DNA of 35,704 nt from Candidatus Chloroploca asiatica (GCF_002532075.1 NZ_LYXE01000126.1:1-35704), one strand, 5' to 3'. Numbered from the stretch's first letter, positions 16,801 through 24,550 are shown. Notes: generated by a model from the letters alone, not told the origin. Numbers and translations: made by a program.

Positions 16801-16863
16801 CCTTCGTTACCTTTCGCCCCGCTGACGGAGCCCACTGCTTGCTTGCCTCGAACCCTCGCTCTT

Positions 16864-17712
16864 TTACACCTGCAATTGCTTCCAGGTTTCGGGGATCGAG
16901 TGGTGCAGTTCGTAGTCAAGCAGGAAGAGCGTCACATCGTTGGGCAGATATTCCTTGACCGCAGCAATCATCTTCTCCTGCGTGGGGCGCGTTGCGGCCA
17001 GGGCTTCGAGGGACGTGAGTTGTTTGACGGCATCGAGGAAGGTGTGGATGTAGCCGCGCTGCCAGGGAATGATCTCTTTCGACGAGGGCGTCGCGCCGTG
17101 CCCGATGTACAGCAGCGCATCGTCGGGGAGCTCTTTTTCGAGCCGATCAAGTGTACGCAGCCAGTTGGGGGTGTGTCCATCGCGGAAGAAGCAGTGGGTG
17201 TGATTGGCGACGGTATCACCCACAAAGGCGTGCAAGACGCCATCTTTCTCGAAAGTCCACATGCCGTCGCTATCGGATTCAGCCGGGCCGAGGTCGGTGA
17301 AGGTGAAGGTGACGCCATCGAAGGTGATCGTAAAGCCGTCGCTGATGATCTGATCAGGGAAGACGCGCTCGTCGGGGAAGTCGTCGCCAAAGAGGTACTT
17401 GGCAATCGCGGCTTTGGCAACGTCTTCGCGGATGGCAAAGTCGAGACATCCCTGCGAGCCGTAGCGGGGCAGGTCGGCAAATTTCGCCAGGCCAACGTAG
17501 TGATCGGGGTGGCCGTGGGTCATCAAGACCGCCTTGAGCGGCTTGCCAAGCGCCTCGGCTTTGGCCCGGAATTCACTGGCACTCGAGAGGGCCAGCGTGG
17601 CATCAACCAGCACCACCGAGTTTTCCAACTCAACGATGTAGGCATGAACGTGATCACGTGGGAGCTCGACAAATTTGCCGTCAAACGTGTGTACAATTGG
17701 GTAGGTGGACAT
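16864..17712 (-). CDS. Metallo-beta-lactamase-fold hydrolase
   Basis: 282 aa. The first metal motif is HGHPDH at 66-71 (HxHxDH). Later ligands are plausible in VGDTVAN and in YIGHGATPS near the middle to end. The start is the ATG at 17712 with AAGGAG upstream (read on the minus strand); an in-frame start further upstream would run through the hairpin at 17752-17785 and is rejected. Such proteins include glyoxalase-II-like thioesterases, lactonases and quinone-degrading enzymes. No signal peptide. In this operon it could hydrolyse a product of the VOC or ThDP enzyme (inference). Confidence 0.9.
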   Translation of the reverse strand: MSTYPIVHTFDGKFVELPRDHVHAYIVELENSVVLVDATLALSSASEFRAKAEALGKPLKAVLMTHGHPDHYVGLAKFADLPRYGSQGCLDFAIREDVAKAAIAKYLFGDDFPDERVFPDQIISDGFTITFDGVTFTFTDLGPAESDSDGMWTFEKDGVLHAFVGDTVANHTHCFFRDGHTPNWLRTLDRLEKELPDDALLYIGHGATPSSKEIIPWQRGYIHTFLDAVKQLTSLEALAATRPTQEKMIAAVKEYLPNDVTLFLLDYELHHSIPETWKQLQV

Positions 17713-17751
17713 ATGTAGGTACTCCTTGGTTAAAGATGACGTTCCTTGTGC

Positions 17752-17785
17752 GGGACAAAAGCCCGCGTCGCGGGCTTTTTGTCCC
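17752..17785 (-). terminator. Hairpin between SnoaL-like and MBL genes
   Basis: GGGACAAAAGCCCGC (17752-17766), loop GTC, GCGGGCTTTTTGTCCC (17770-17785). Same core as the other terminators. Being inside the minus-strand run, it may split the operon or attenuate downstream expression. Confidence 0.7.
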
Positions 17786-17801
17786 AATGAAGCAAACAGC
17801 C

Positions 17802-18191
17802 TCACCCCTCGCTGATCTGGCGGAGGAAGGGTTCGAATGGTTTCGAGTCGTGGAAGTTGGCCATATACGCGATTTTGCCATCGCGGAATTTGAAGTAGTT
17901 CATCACTTCAGCCTCAATGGCTTCGTCGGGATATTTGGCGGCCAGGGCCGAAATGTGCGAGACGGCGGCACCTTCGTCGCCACTGACAAAGATCGTTTTG
18001 GGCACATTCTGGAATTTGGCGTAGGCCTGGCCCATGCCGGCCATCATGCCGCGCAGGGTGGTCAACCCCGAAATATGCCCGGCGAGCTGCTCGTCCATCT
18101 CTTGATCATCGGTGAAGAGATCACACCAGGCATCCCAGTTGCCTGCATTGGCGTATGCGTAGTACTTTTCGAGAATCTCCCGATTGCTCAT
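17802..18191 (-). CDS. SnoaL/NTF2-like protein
   Basis: 129 aa with the typical NTF2-like cone fold signature: an N-terminal helix with YYAYANAGNWDAWCDLFTDD, then DEQLAGHISGLTTLRGMMAG. The second half is EVMNYFKFRDGKIAYMANFHD, a frequent closing motif of the SnoaL-like polyketide cyclase/ketosteroid isomerase group. The role may be an isomerase, hydratase or small-ligand binder. It has a paralogue-type neighbour upstream (18339-18791). ATG with a GGAGA site upstream. Substrate unknown. Confidence 0.85.
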   Translation of the reverse strand: MSNREILEKYYAYANAGNWDAWCDLFTDDQEMDEQLAGHISGLTTLRGMMAGMGQAYAKFQNVPKTIFVSGDEGAAVSHISALAAKYPDEAIEAEVMNYFKFRDGKIAYMANFHDSKPFEPFLRQISEG

Positions 18192-18204
18192 GCTGTCATT
18201 CTCC

Positions 18205-18339
18205 GTCTAAGGGCAATACTTTTCAAATAAGCTCACGCGAAGACGCGAAGGGTTACGCTCACCTACGCAAAAACCTTTGCGCCTTTGCGCCTTTGCGTCA
18301 AAAGAGCCGCCTTCTTTGCAAGGTATTGCGTCTAAGGGC
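18205..18339. mobile_element. Possible small MITE-like element
   Basis: GTCTAAGGGC occurs as a 10-bp direct repeat at 18205-18214 and 18330-18339. Just inside are imperfect 19-bp inverted ends (18213-18231 with 18311-18329, 16 of 19 matches; consensus GCAATAC..TT..AAA.AAG). The interior carries a second inverted structure made of ACGCGAAG and CCTTTGCG repeats. The direct repeat could be a target-site duplication. No coding capacity. It lies between the two SnoaL-like genes. Confidence 0.4.
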
Positions 18340-18791
18340 TACAACCGGGCGAAGCCGGGTGCATACTTGAAGGGTTCGACCGTGGCGTTATAGCTTTCGA
18401 TGACCATACCAAAGGCATTCTTGTCCGAGCTTCGTACCGTCCAGCGCTGCGTTGCGTCCATCGAGACGCGCTTGCTCTTGGCGGCGGGCGCTTCCCACCA
18501 GCTTGCCTGCCAGCCGACAATCACGTCGAGCACGGCTGTGTCGCCGTCGATCTGCATCTCGACCTGTTGCACGTAGTGGTTTTCGTCGAAGAAGAGGTTG
18601 GTGACACGGTCGTACCAGGCTTTGAAGCTGTTGTAGTCGCGGATGTCGCCGTCGGGGAATTGCATATTGAGTCCCTCGTCGGCGAGCAGGGCATAGGCCT
18701 GTTCGATAGGTACATGGAAATCGAGGGCTTCGTACCAGGCCGCGACGAAGCGCCTGATGGCGGCTTCGGTCAGGGTTGTTGAGTCACTCAT
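18339..18791 (-). CDS. Second SnoaL/NTF2-like protein
   Basis: 150 aa. N-terminal helix VRRFVAAWYEALD-like region (residues 12-24), DGDIRDYNSFKAWYDRVTNL in the middle and RWTVRSSDKNAFGMVIESYN near the end fit the NTF2-like fold. There is no close match to its 129-aa neighbour in the motifs visible, so they are diverged rather than a recent duplicate. Many family members are small-molecule isomerases or binding subunits. The minus-strand gap to the ThDP enzyme is 74 bp and holds a hairpin. Function unknown. Confidence 0.82.
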   Translation of the reverse strand: MSDSTTLTEAAIRRFVAAWYEALDFHVPIEQAYALLADEGLNMQFPDGDIRDYNSFKAWYDRVTNLFFDENHYVQQVEMQIDGDTAVLDVIVGWQASWWEAPAAKSKRVSMDATQRWTVRSSDKNAFGMVIESYNATVEPFKYAPGFARL

Positions 18792-18821
18792 TGGGATCGT
18801 CTTCCTTTAGCTTGTTTCAGG

Positions 18822-18858
18822 CTGAGGCGAGGCCTGCTTAGCTCATACCTCGCCTCAG
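18822..18858. promoter_or_regulatory. Intra-operon hairpin, 11-bp perfect arms
   Basis: CTGAGGCGAGG (18822-18832) pairs with CCTCGCCTCAG (18848-18858) around 15 nt. It lies between the ThDP enzyme and the SnoaL-like gene, 31 bp before the latter's start. Possible mRNA processing or stability element. Confidence 0.5.
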
Positions 18859-18865
18859 GTGCATC

Positions 18866-20575
18866 TTATTGCCCACAGGTTGCGCCAACACGTTCGGGAT
18901 GGACATCGCCTTCAAGCGCGAGGTCGATCAAGAATGGCCCCGGATGGTCGAGCATCTGCTTGATCGCCCCGGCGACCTCTTCCGGTTTTTCGATCCGTAT
19001 GCCCGCAACACCCATCCCTCGGGCCATGTCAACGAAGCCGAGCGGTGGACTCGACAGGTCAAAACTGAGCGGGTAGTCGCGTTTGGGCAGGCCCTGGTCT
19101 TTCCAGTACTGGTCAATATTGAGCTGGAGCAGACGGTAGGACGAGTTATTACAGACGATAAATTTGACGTCAAGGTTGTGCCGTGCGGCGCTCCAGAGCG
19201 ATTGGATCGTATACATCGAGCCGCCATCGCCGCTAAAGCCAAGCACCGTTTTGCTGGGATTGGCGAGTTTGGCTCCGATGGCCCCGGGGAAACCGATGCC
19301 GAGTGAGCCACCGCGGGTCAGGAAGTATGCGCCGGTGCGCTGGGGCGGCCAGTAGCGTACGAGGGCCGGTGACGACGTCAGGGCTTCATCAACAATGATC
19401 ACATCTTCGCTGGGCAACTGGGCGACCAGTTCTTCCATAAAGCGGCTCATCTTGAGCGGCGTTGCCTCGCGGACAGCCTGATCGGCCTGGAGTTGGCTGG
19501 CCCGTTTTTCGGCATTGCGCTGCCCGATGGTGGCGGCGCGAGCCTGGGCGGCGGCGCGTTGTTCGCTTGAGAAGCTAGCATCAATGGCCTCGGCGAGCAG
19601 CCCAAGGGTAAGCTTGGGATCGGCGAGCACCCCGAGATCGACCGGGTGGTTCTTGGCAATCGCCCCCGGATCAAGGTCAATATGGATCACCTTGGCACCT
19701 TCGGCGAAGATCGGGCCAAGCTCGGGAAAGACCTCGGGCAGCATATAGGTGCCGCAGATCAGATTGACATCGCCCTTCTGCGTGATGGGCTTGCTGGCAA
19801 AGCCAAACATATGGCCGGTCATGCCCTGGTAGAGCGGATGATCGTAGGCCATGTTGACCTCGCCCGAATCGGCCTCCCAGACCTCAGCGCCGAGCAATTC
19901 GGCGACCCGCGTCAGTTCGGCCTGGGCACCCGAGTAGGCCACGCCGTCACCAACGAAGATGATCGGCGTGGCCGCGGAAACCAGCATCTGGGCCATCTCG
20001 GCGATCATCGCGCCAGCTGGCGCCACCCGCGTCGAAAAGAGCGACGTAGGCATGACCGGCTCGACGGCGGGTGCATCGAGCACATCGGCGGGGACACAGA
20101 CATAGACCGGCCCCATGGGGGGGGTTGCGGCAATCTTGATGGCCCGCCGGATCACGCGCAGCAAATTCGCCGGTTCGAGCACCATCGTTGACCATTTGGT
20201 GACCGGCTCGGCGAAGGCGACCAGATCGCCATACATCTGCGACTCGGTGTTCATATAGCGCAGCCCGGCGTCGCCGCCGATCACCACGAGGGGCGAATGA
20301 CCGCGTTTAGCCTGGTAGAGTGCGCCGATCGCATTGCCTAGCCCTGGTGAACTATGCATCTGCACCAGCGTTGGACGCTGGGTTGCACGAGCATAGCCAT
20401 CGGCGGCCATGACCGCGACTGACTCCTGGAGCGTCAGAATATACCGCATCTCGGGATAGTCCGCGACCGCATCAAGGAACCCCTGCTCAACGGTGCCGGG
20501 GTTGCCGAACATGAAGTTCATGCCATCGGCAAGAAACTGTTCAATAATGGCTTGATTGCCAGTACGTTTGCGCAT
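18866..20575 (-). CDS. ThDP-dependent enzyme, benzoylformate decarboxylase-like
   Basis: 569 aa, full three-domain architecture of 2-oxoacid decarboxylases/acetolactate synthases. The catalytic cofactor Glu is E51 (TLQESVAVMAADGYAR). H74 in MHSSPGLGNAIGALY corresponds to the active-site His of benzoylformate decarboxylase (HSAAGTGNAMGAL). The ThDP motif runs from GDGG (449-452) to NN (476-477). H255 in TGHMFGF could be the second active-site His. Expected reaction: decarboxylation or carboligation of a 2-oxoacid, releasing or transferring an aldehyde. ATG with GGGAGAG upstream. It is the largest enzyme of the operon and likely defines the pathway. The substrate cannot be deduced. Confidence 0.9.
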   Translation of the reverse strand: MRKRTGNQAIIEQFLADGMNFMFGNPGTVEQGFLDAVADYPEMRYILTLQESVAVMAADGYARATQRPTLVQMHSSPGLGNAIGALYQAKRGHSPLVVIGGDAGLRYMNTESQMYGDLVAFAEPVTKWSTMVLEPANLLRVIRRAIKIAATPPMGPVYVCVPADVLDAPAVEPVMPTSLFSTRVAPAGAMIAEMAQMLVSAATPIIFVGDGVAYSGAQAELTRVAELLGAEVWEADSGEVNMAYDHPLYQGMTGHMFGFASKPITQKGDVNLICGTYMLPEVFPELGPIFAEGAKVIHIDLDPGAIAKNHPVDLGVLADPKLTLGLLAEAIDASFSSEQRAAAQARAATIGQRNAEKRASQLQADQAVREATPLKMSRFMEELVAQLPSEDVIIVDEALTSSPALVRYWPPQRTGAYFLTRGGSLGIGFPGAIGAKLANPSKTVLGFSGDGGSMYTIQSLWSAARHNLDVKFIVCNNSSYRLLQLNIDQYWKDQGLPKRDYPLSFDLSSPPLGFVDMARGMGVAGIRIEKPEEVAGAIKQMLDHPGPFLIDLALEGDVHPERVGATCGQ

Positions 20576-20595
20576 ACGCTCGATCTCTCCCTGAG

Positions 20596-20631
20596 CTCTG
20601 GCTAGCGGGCCGGGGGGCCGGCCAGCCAGAG
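20596..20631. promoter_or_regulatory. Very GC-rich hairpin between DJ-1 and ThDP genes
   Basis: CTCTGGCT (20596-20603) pairs with AGCCAGAG (20624-20631). A GGGCCGG/CCGGCC inner stem extends it. There is no T run on either side. It could attenuate or protect the transcript. Confidence 0.55.
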
Positions 20632-20641
20632 CGTGAACTGG

Positions 20642-21466
20642 TTACCAACCGTAGCGGCGCAGCCCATTTTCGAGCACCTGAACCATCAACTCGCCGACGA
20701 GGCGTGAATCCTGGGTTGAACGTCCGCTCAGGAAGGGATAATCCAGGATGGTCGAAATCGTGCGGCCCACGCCACCGTGGAACTGTCCATCGGGGCCGGT
20801 GGCATCGCGGAGGATGAACTCGAGGGGATAGAAGGCCCACTTGAAGTTGTGGTCAATGCCCAGCACGCCGGTTCCATCGTGCCAGTCGTACTCAATCGCG
20901 TGGCCGGTGACATGCTTGCCCCAGATGATGCTCTTGCGCTCGGTGAAGTCGCGGGCAAAGGCGAGGGCGGTGACGGCATAACACTCGGCGGCAATGAGCT
21001 TGCCCTGGGCCAGGAAGCCGAGAATGACATCGTGCAGACGAATGTTGTTGCACATATCGATCATCGGGCCGCTGCCGCCCACCATCAAGAGGGCATCGTA
21101 CTGCTCGAGTTCTTTCCAGCAGGCATCCCGTTTGGTGTAATAATCCTCGAGGGCATGCCCAAAGTTGGTCGAGTTGAAGTAAGGCCGTTCGGGGAACCAG
21201 GCTTCAAGATTGAGCGGATTGGCAAGACGACCCGAATCATCAACCTCGGTGGTCTTGCGGGCATAGTACTCGTCAACGACCACCTTATCGAGCGGCGGAT
21301 CGAAAAAGCCCGGCTCTTTGCTGGGTGGCAGGGCATAGGGGCGCTTGCCCGTCGGCGTCAGAAAGGTCGCCTCGTAGCCATGCTCGTCAATGACATCAAG
21401 CGGGCCAATCAGTTCCTCGCCCCAATACCCGTACTCCGAAAGGACAACCAAGATCTTCCTGGTCAC
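20642..21466 (-). CDS. DJ-1/PfpI-family protein (long form)
   Basis: 274 aa. The start chosen is GTG at 21466, because GAGGAGG lies 6 nt upstream of it; a TTG six bases further upstream overlaps that site. N-terminal VTRKILVVLSEYGYWGEELIG holds an early Glu (E17/E18), and C162 in AAECYAVTAL is the nucleophile. An insertion of about 60 residues (PGFFDPPLDKVV to PERPYFNSTNFG) makes it Hsp31-like in size. GIDHNFKWAFYPLEFILRD near the end may form part of the pocket. Head of the minus-strand operon. Glyoxalase-III, deglycase and hydratase are all possible. Confidence 0.87.
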   Translation of the reverse strand: MTRKILVVLSEYGYWGEELIGPLDVIDEHGYEATFLTPTGKRPYALPPSKEPGFFDPPLDKVVVDEYYARKTTEVDDSGRLANPLNLEAWFPERPYFNSTNFGHALEDYYTKRDACWKELEQYDALLMVGGSGPMIDMCNNIRLHDVILGFLAQGKLIAAECYAVTALAFARDFTERKSIIWGKHVTGHAIEYDWHDGTGVLGIDHNFKWAFYPLEFILRDATGPDGQFHGGVGRTISTILDYPFLSGRSTQDSRLVGELMVQVLENGLRRYGW

Positions 21467-21670
21467 AGTCAACCTCCTCGTAAATTAAGCAGCGTCCCCT
21501 CATCGATCCTTATGGTCGTTGACTCAGGCGACCTCCCCAAAATAACGTTGGTCACGCTTATGGCGGGCGAGGGCATCTTTGCCAACGCGTAGCGCATGCT
21601 TCTGCGAAGACGATCCAGAACACCCTGGAGGATCTGGCGCGACCCTCGTGGCAACAGTTCGCAGCACTGC

Positions 21671-21900
21671 ATTGCTCGGCCCGGCCAGGGCACACTCAAA
21701 CATTGCAGGACATTGGGATGCCAGGCCTACTATAGTTCGGTGAGCGTTAAACCAGCATTAATTGGTTAGCTGGCCTTACGGCGAGATCGTTAAGAAAAAG
21801 CAAGGCGGTCTCTTAACGTTTCTGGCCGATCGAGTGGGATTGTCTGAACGATCACTTAACGACGTCTCGCCATACTGACTCTGATTGCTCGGCCAGGGCA
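21671..21900. repeat. Direct repeat pair flanking the CGTTAA elements
   Basis: ATTGCTCGGCCCGGCCAGGGCA (21671-21692, with CCCG-type expansion) and ATTGCTCGGCCAGGGCA (21884-21900) are the same 17-bp sequence apart from a 5-bp insertion. They bracket about 190 bp. They could be ends of a decayed element or paired regulator sites. Confidence 0.5.
21745..21871. promoter_or_regulatory. Cluster of four CGTTAA elements with nested inverted repeats
   Basis: CGTTAA at 21745-21750, CGTTAAG at 21788-21794, and its complement CTTAACG at 21812-21818 and 21855-21861. The outer pair sits in longer arms: GGCGAGATCGTTAAG (21780-21794) against CTTAACGACGTCTCGCC (21855-21871), complementary except for a 2-bp indel. 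GGCC(N)CGTTAAGA also pairs with TCTTAACG(N)GGCC. This looks like a multi-site operator for a dimeric regulator of one or both divergent operons, or the ends of a decayed element. Confidence 0.5.
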
Positions 21901-22000
21901 TCGCTTACGTTGCAGCAAGAAAAAGCAGCTTTCCTTGAGGGCTGTGAAATGCGTTTGCATCGTGTATACCGTATGTATGAACAGCCGCCAGATAGCGCCT

Positions 22001-22213
22001 ATGGAAAAACTACCAGAGTACCGGGTCTATCTGCTTCGCTGCTGGCAAGAGCGCAGTCAGAAGGAGCCATCGCAGGCGAAGTGGAACTTCACCATTGAAG
22101 ATCCCAAGACCAGGCAGCGCCATGGCTTTCCTGACCTTGATAGCCTGACAGCCTTTCTCAAGACACAGCTGGATTGTGGTTCTGACGGTGAAGAGAAGAA
22201 CCCCGAGGTGTGA
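22001..22213 (+). CDS. Small conserved protein with YRVYLLRxW...WxFxxEDPxT motif
   Basis: 70 aa from the ATG at 22001. In-frame upstream starts would add a Cys-rich stretch (CVCIVYTVC) that does not look like family sequence; no start has a clear ribosome site, so the N-terminus is uncertain. The core EYRVYLLRCWQER, then WNFTIEDPKTRQRHGF and DSLTAFLKTQL resembles a short protein family common in Chloroflexota and cyanobacteria, probably a small beta-alpha fold with Trp and Asp-Pro at conserved positions. It ends 40 bp before the AGE-like gene. No function is known to me. Confidence 0.6.
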   Translation: MEKLPEYRVYLLRCWQERSQKEPSQAKWNFTIEDPKTRQRHGFPDLDSLTAFLKTQLDCGSDGEEKNPEV

Positions 22214-22253
22214 GGGGTAGCAACACCCGAGTCTATTGTGCAAGGAGCTTGAT

Positions 22254-24074
22254 GTGGACAGTATGCGGTTTTCGTTTGCCGATACAATCTCAGGCTATGT
22301 CACGCAGTTCAACCGAAGCGAAAAGAGCTTTACGCTCAAGACCAGTGATGGACGTGAATTCAATGTCGTGCTCACGCCGGCGGCCTATGGACGCATCATG
22401 CAGAATCTCGAAGAGTCGTACATGGATTGTACGGGTCGCTTTGGGAGCTTGCTTGCCCCCGGCCAGTTTTTGCATGTCCACGGGATCTTCTATCCCAAGG
22501 GGGATAGCTACACCTTTGAAGCCAAGTTCCTGGTCTTTCCGGGTGATAGCCCGACCGCGTACCGCCAGGAAGAGCCCGACTGGTGGGTCAATCAGATCCG
22601 TTCGATCGCCGATAGCTATGTACGCTGGCAATTCAACTATCCCAACGAGGCGATTGACTACCACAACTATCGTACCTTCTTGCACCTCGGGGGTACCAAA
22701 AAGGGTGACTTTTTGCAAGAGACCGATACCATCTCGCGGATGGTCTATGGTCTGGCCTCGGCCTATATGTTGACCGGCCAGGAGCATTTCCTCGAAGCCG
22801 CTGAGAAGGGTACCGTCTATTTGCGCGAGCATATGCGTTTCTATGATCCCGATGAGGATCTGGTCTATTGGTACCACGGTATTCAGGTGACCGGCAACCG
22901 CGAGCAGAAGTTGCTCACCTCGGAATTTGGCGATGACTACGATTCGCTGCCGATGTACGAGCAGATCTACGCGCTAGCCGGGCCTATTCAGACCTATCGC
23001 ATCACGGGTGATCCACGCATCCTCTATGATGCCGAAAAGACCATTGATCTCTTTGATAAATACTATATTGACCGCGAGCAAGGCGGTTACTTCTCGCATA
23101 TTGATCCGATTTCGCTCGACCCACGGGCCGAGACGCTCAACCACAACCGGGCGCGCAAGAATTGGAACTCGGTCGGTGATCACGCCCCCGCGTACCTGAT
23201 CAACCTCTATCTGGCGACGGGTGAGCAGCGCTATGCCGATTTCCTCGAAAATACCTTTGATACGATTGCGCGCTACTTCCCCGACTACGAGCATAGCCCG
23301 TTTGTGCAAGAGAAGTTCTTTGAGGATTGGAGCCACGATACAGCCTGGGGCTGGCAGCAGAACCGTGCGGTGGTTGGGCACAACCTGAAGATCGCCTGGA
23401 ACCTGATGCGGATGCAGAGCCTCAAGCCCAAAGAGGAGTATGAAGCTCTGGCGCGCAAGATTGCCGAGTTGATGCCAGCGGCGGGCAGTGACCAGCAGCG
23501 TGGTGGCTGGTATGACGTGGTTGAGCGGGTGCTCCGCCCAGGTGAAGAGCACTACCGCCATGTCTGGCACGACCGCAAAGCCTGGTGGCAGCAAGAACAG
23601 GCCATTCTCGCCTACCTGATTCTCCACGGCATCCTGAAAGATGACGAATACCTGAAGCTCGCCCGTGAGTCGGCCTCGTTCTACAATGCCTTCTTCCTCG
23701 ATCACGACGATGGCGGTGTCTACTTCAATGTGCTTGCCAATGGCCTGCCCTACCTGACGGGAACCGAACGCCTCAAGGGAAGCCACTCGATGAGTGCGTA
23801 CCACTCCACCGAACTCTGCTACCTCTCGGCGGTCTATACTAATCTGCTGATCACGAAACAGCCCTTGACGCTCTACTTCAAGCCACAACCGGGTGGCTTC
23901 AAAGATAATATCTTGCGCGTCCAGCCTGATATCCTGCCGCCCGGCAGTATTCGGATTGATGAGGTCTGGATTGATGATCAGCCCTATGCTCACTTTGATC
24001 CGGCGGCGCTGACGGTTACCTTGCCAGCCAGCGAGACTTCGCTGCGGGTGAAGGTGACGGTCGTCCCTGTCTAA
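22254..24074 (+). CDS. AGE-fold (N-acylglucosamine 2-epimerase-like) alpha/alpha-barrel protein
   Basis: 606 aa from GTG at 22254, chosen because AAGGAG lies 6 nt upstream; an ATG nine bases later would also be in frame. An N-terminal beta domain of about 100 residues (YVTQFNRSEKSFTLKTSDGR, FLHVHGIFYPKG) precedes the alpha6/alpha6 barrel. Barrel repeats include YNYRTFLHLGG-type, DYDSLPMYEQIYALAGPIQ, NLYLATGEQRYADFLENTF, WSHDTAWGWQQNRAVVGHNLK and WWQQEQAILAYLILHG. H-W-Q rich clusters match the sugar-binding face of AGE epimerases. A C-terminal beta domain closes the chain. Likely acts on a sugar or oligosaccharide, fitting the nearby debranching enzyme. True epimerase activity is not assured. 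Confidence 0.8.
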   Translation: MDSMRFSFADTISGYVTQFNRSEKSFTLKTSDGREFNVVLTPAAYGRIMQNLEESYMDCTGRFGSLLAPGQFLHVHGIFYPKGDSYTFEAKFLVFPGDSPTAYRQEEPDWWVNQIRSIADSYVRWQFNYPNEAIDYHNYRTFLHLGGTKKGDFLQETDTISRMVYGLASAYMLTGQEHFLEAAEKGTVYLREHMRFYDPDEDLVYWYHGIQVTGNREQKLLTSEFGDDYDSLPMYEQIYALAGPIQTYRITGDPRILYDAEKTIDLFDKYYIDREQGGYFSHIDPISLDPRAETLNHNRARKNWNSVGDHAPAYLINLYLATGEQRYADFLENTFDTIARYFPDYEHSPFVQEKFFEDWSHDTAWGWQQNRAVVGHNLKIAWNLMRMQSLKPKEEYEALARKIAELMPAAGSDQQRGGWYDVVERVLRPGEEHYRHVWHDRKAWWQQEQAILAYLILHGILKDDEYLKLARESASFYNAFFLDHDDGGVYFNVLANGLPYLTGTERLKGSHSMSAYHSTELCYLSAVYTNLLITKQPLTLYFKPQPGGFKDNILRVQPDILPPGSIRIDEVWIDDQPYAHFDPAALTVTLPASETSLRVKVTVVPV

Positions 24075-24128
24075 GCCTCTGACCGGTTGGAGTTTGGGGG
24101 CCAGCGACCCTCAGGCATCTTCGGTTCA

Positions 24129-24167
24129 CTGGTCGCCCAAGCTTGAGTCGCTCGCTTGGGTGACCAG
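24129..24167. promoter_or_regulatory. Hairpin upstream of the first STAS gene
   Basis: CTGGTCGCCCAAGC (24129-24142) pairs with GCTTGGGTGACCAG (24154-24167), one G-U pair, 11-nt loop. It sits in the 140-bp gap between the AGE gene and the signalling cluster; a short AGGGCGTCAGCCCT palindrome follows. There is no T tract, so it is a partial attenuator or dispersed repeat rather than a classic terminator. Confidence 0.5.
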
Positions 24168-24214
24168 CGAAGCACCGGATTGCAGGGCGTCAGCCCTCAA
24201 TGGATAGGAGTCTC

Positions 24215-24550
24215 ATGGAAATCACGATTACGACACGCAACCAGCTTACCCTTGCCACCCTTGTGGGTGAACTTGATGGCAAGACGGCGCCGACAGCTCA
24301 AGAGCGGATTGTGCCGCTCTGTCAGGGGGGGAGTCGTGTGCTGCTCGATATGAGCCAGGTGACCTATATGTCGAGCGCCGGTCTACGGCTGATGCTCTTG
24401 CTCTATCGGCAGGCCACGGGCACGGGGGCAACTCTTGCGCTGGCCGGGCTTTCAGAGGATCTGCAGGATACAATGTCGGCCACCGGTTTTTTGACCTACT
24501 TTACGCTCTACGATACCGTCGAGGCGGCTGAGGCGGCGCTGGCTCAGTAA
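24215..24550 (+). CDS. STAS-domain anti-sigma-factor antagonist (first)
   Basis: 111 aa single STAS domain. VLLDMSQVTYMSSAGLRLML (residues 42-61) holds the phosphorylation site; S54 aligns with the regulatory Ser of SpoIIAA/RsbV, while the preceding Asp is Ser here. In partner switching the unphosphorylated form binds an RsbW-type kinase and the phosphorylated form releases it. The candidate kinase is at 27128-27550 and the phosphatase at 27561-28823. The ATG has TAGGAG 4 nt upstream. It begins the 11-kb co-directional cluster and precedes GlgX by 22 bp. Confidence 0.92.
   Translation: MEITITTRNQLTLATLVGELDGKTAPTAQERIVPLCQGGSRVLLDMSQVTYMSSAGLRLMLLLYRQATGTGATLALAGLSEDLQDTMSATGFLTYFTLYDTVEAAEAALAQ

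Larger units (their letters stand above)
21467..22000. other. Long divergent intergenic region
   Basis: 534 bp separate the minus-strand DJ-1 gene from the plus-strand small protein. No convincing gene. One plus-frame stretch near 21613-21730 encodes an open peptide (NTLEDLARPSWQQFAAL) that ends at a stop, has no ribosome site and may be a gene remnant. ATTGCTCGG-type direct repeats (21671-21692 and 21884-21900) and CGTTAA elements are described separately. No promoter stands out on either strand. Confidence 0.5.

Noticed and set aside
16225-17718. 497-codon plus-strand frame opposite the DJ-1 and MBL genes
   Set aside because: The minus-strand genes have ribosome sites and catalytic motifs; the plus reading runs across two genes and a gap.
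20777-21592. Plus-strand frame opposite the long DJ-1 protein
   Set aside because: Shadow of the DJ-1 gene, which has the nucleophile motif and a strong ribosome site.
21613-21730. Short plus-frame peptide NTLEDLARPSWQQFAAL considered as a transposase remnant
   Set aside because: Vaguely like the start of some transposases, but too short, with no other domain to confirm; recorded only within the intergenic entry.
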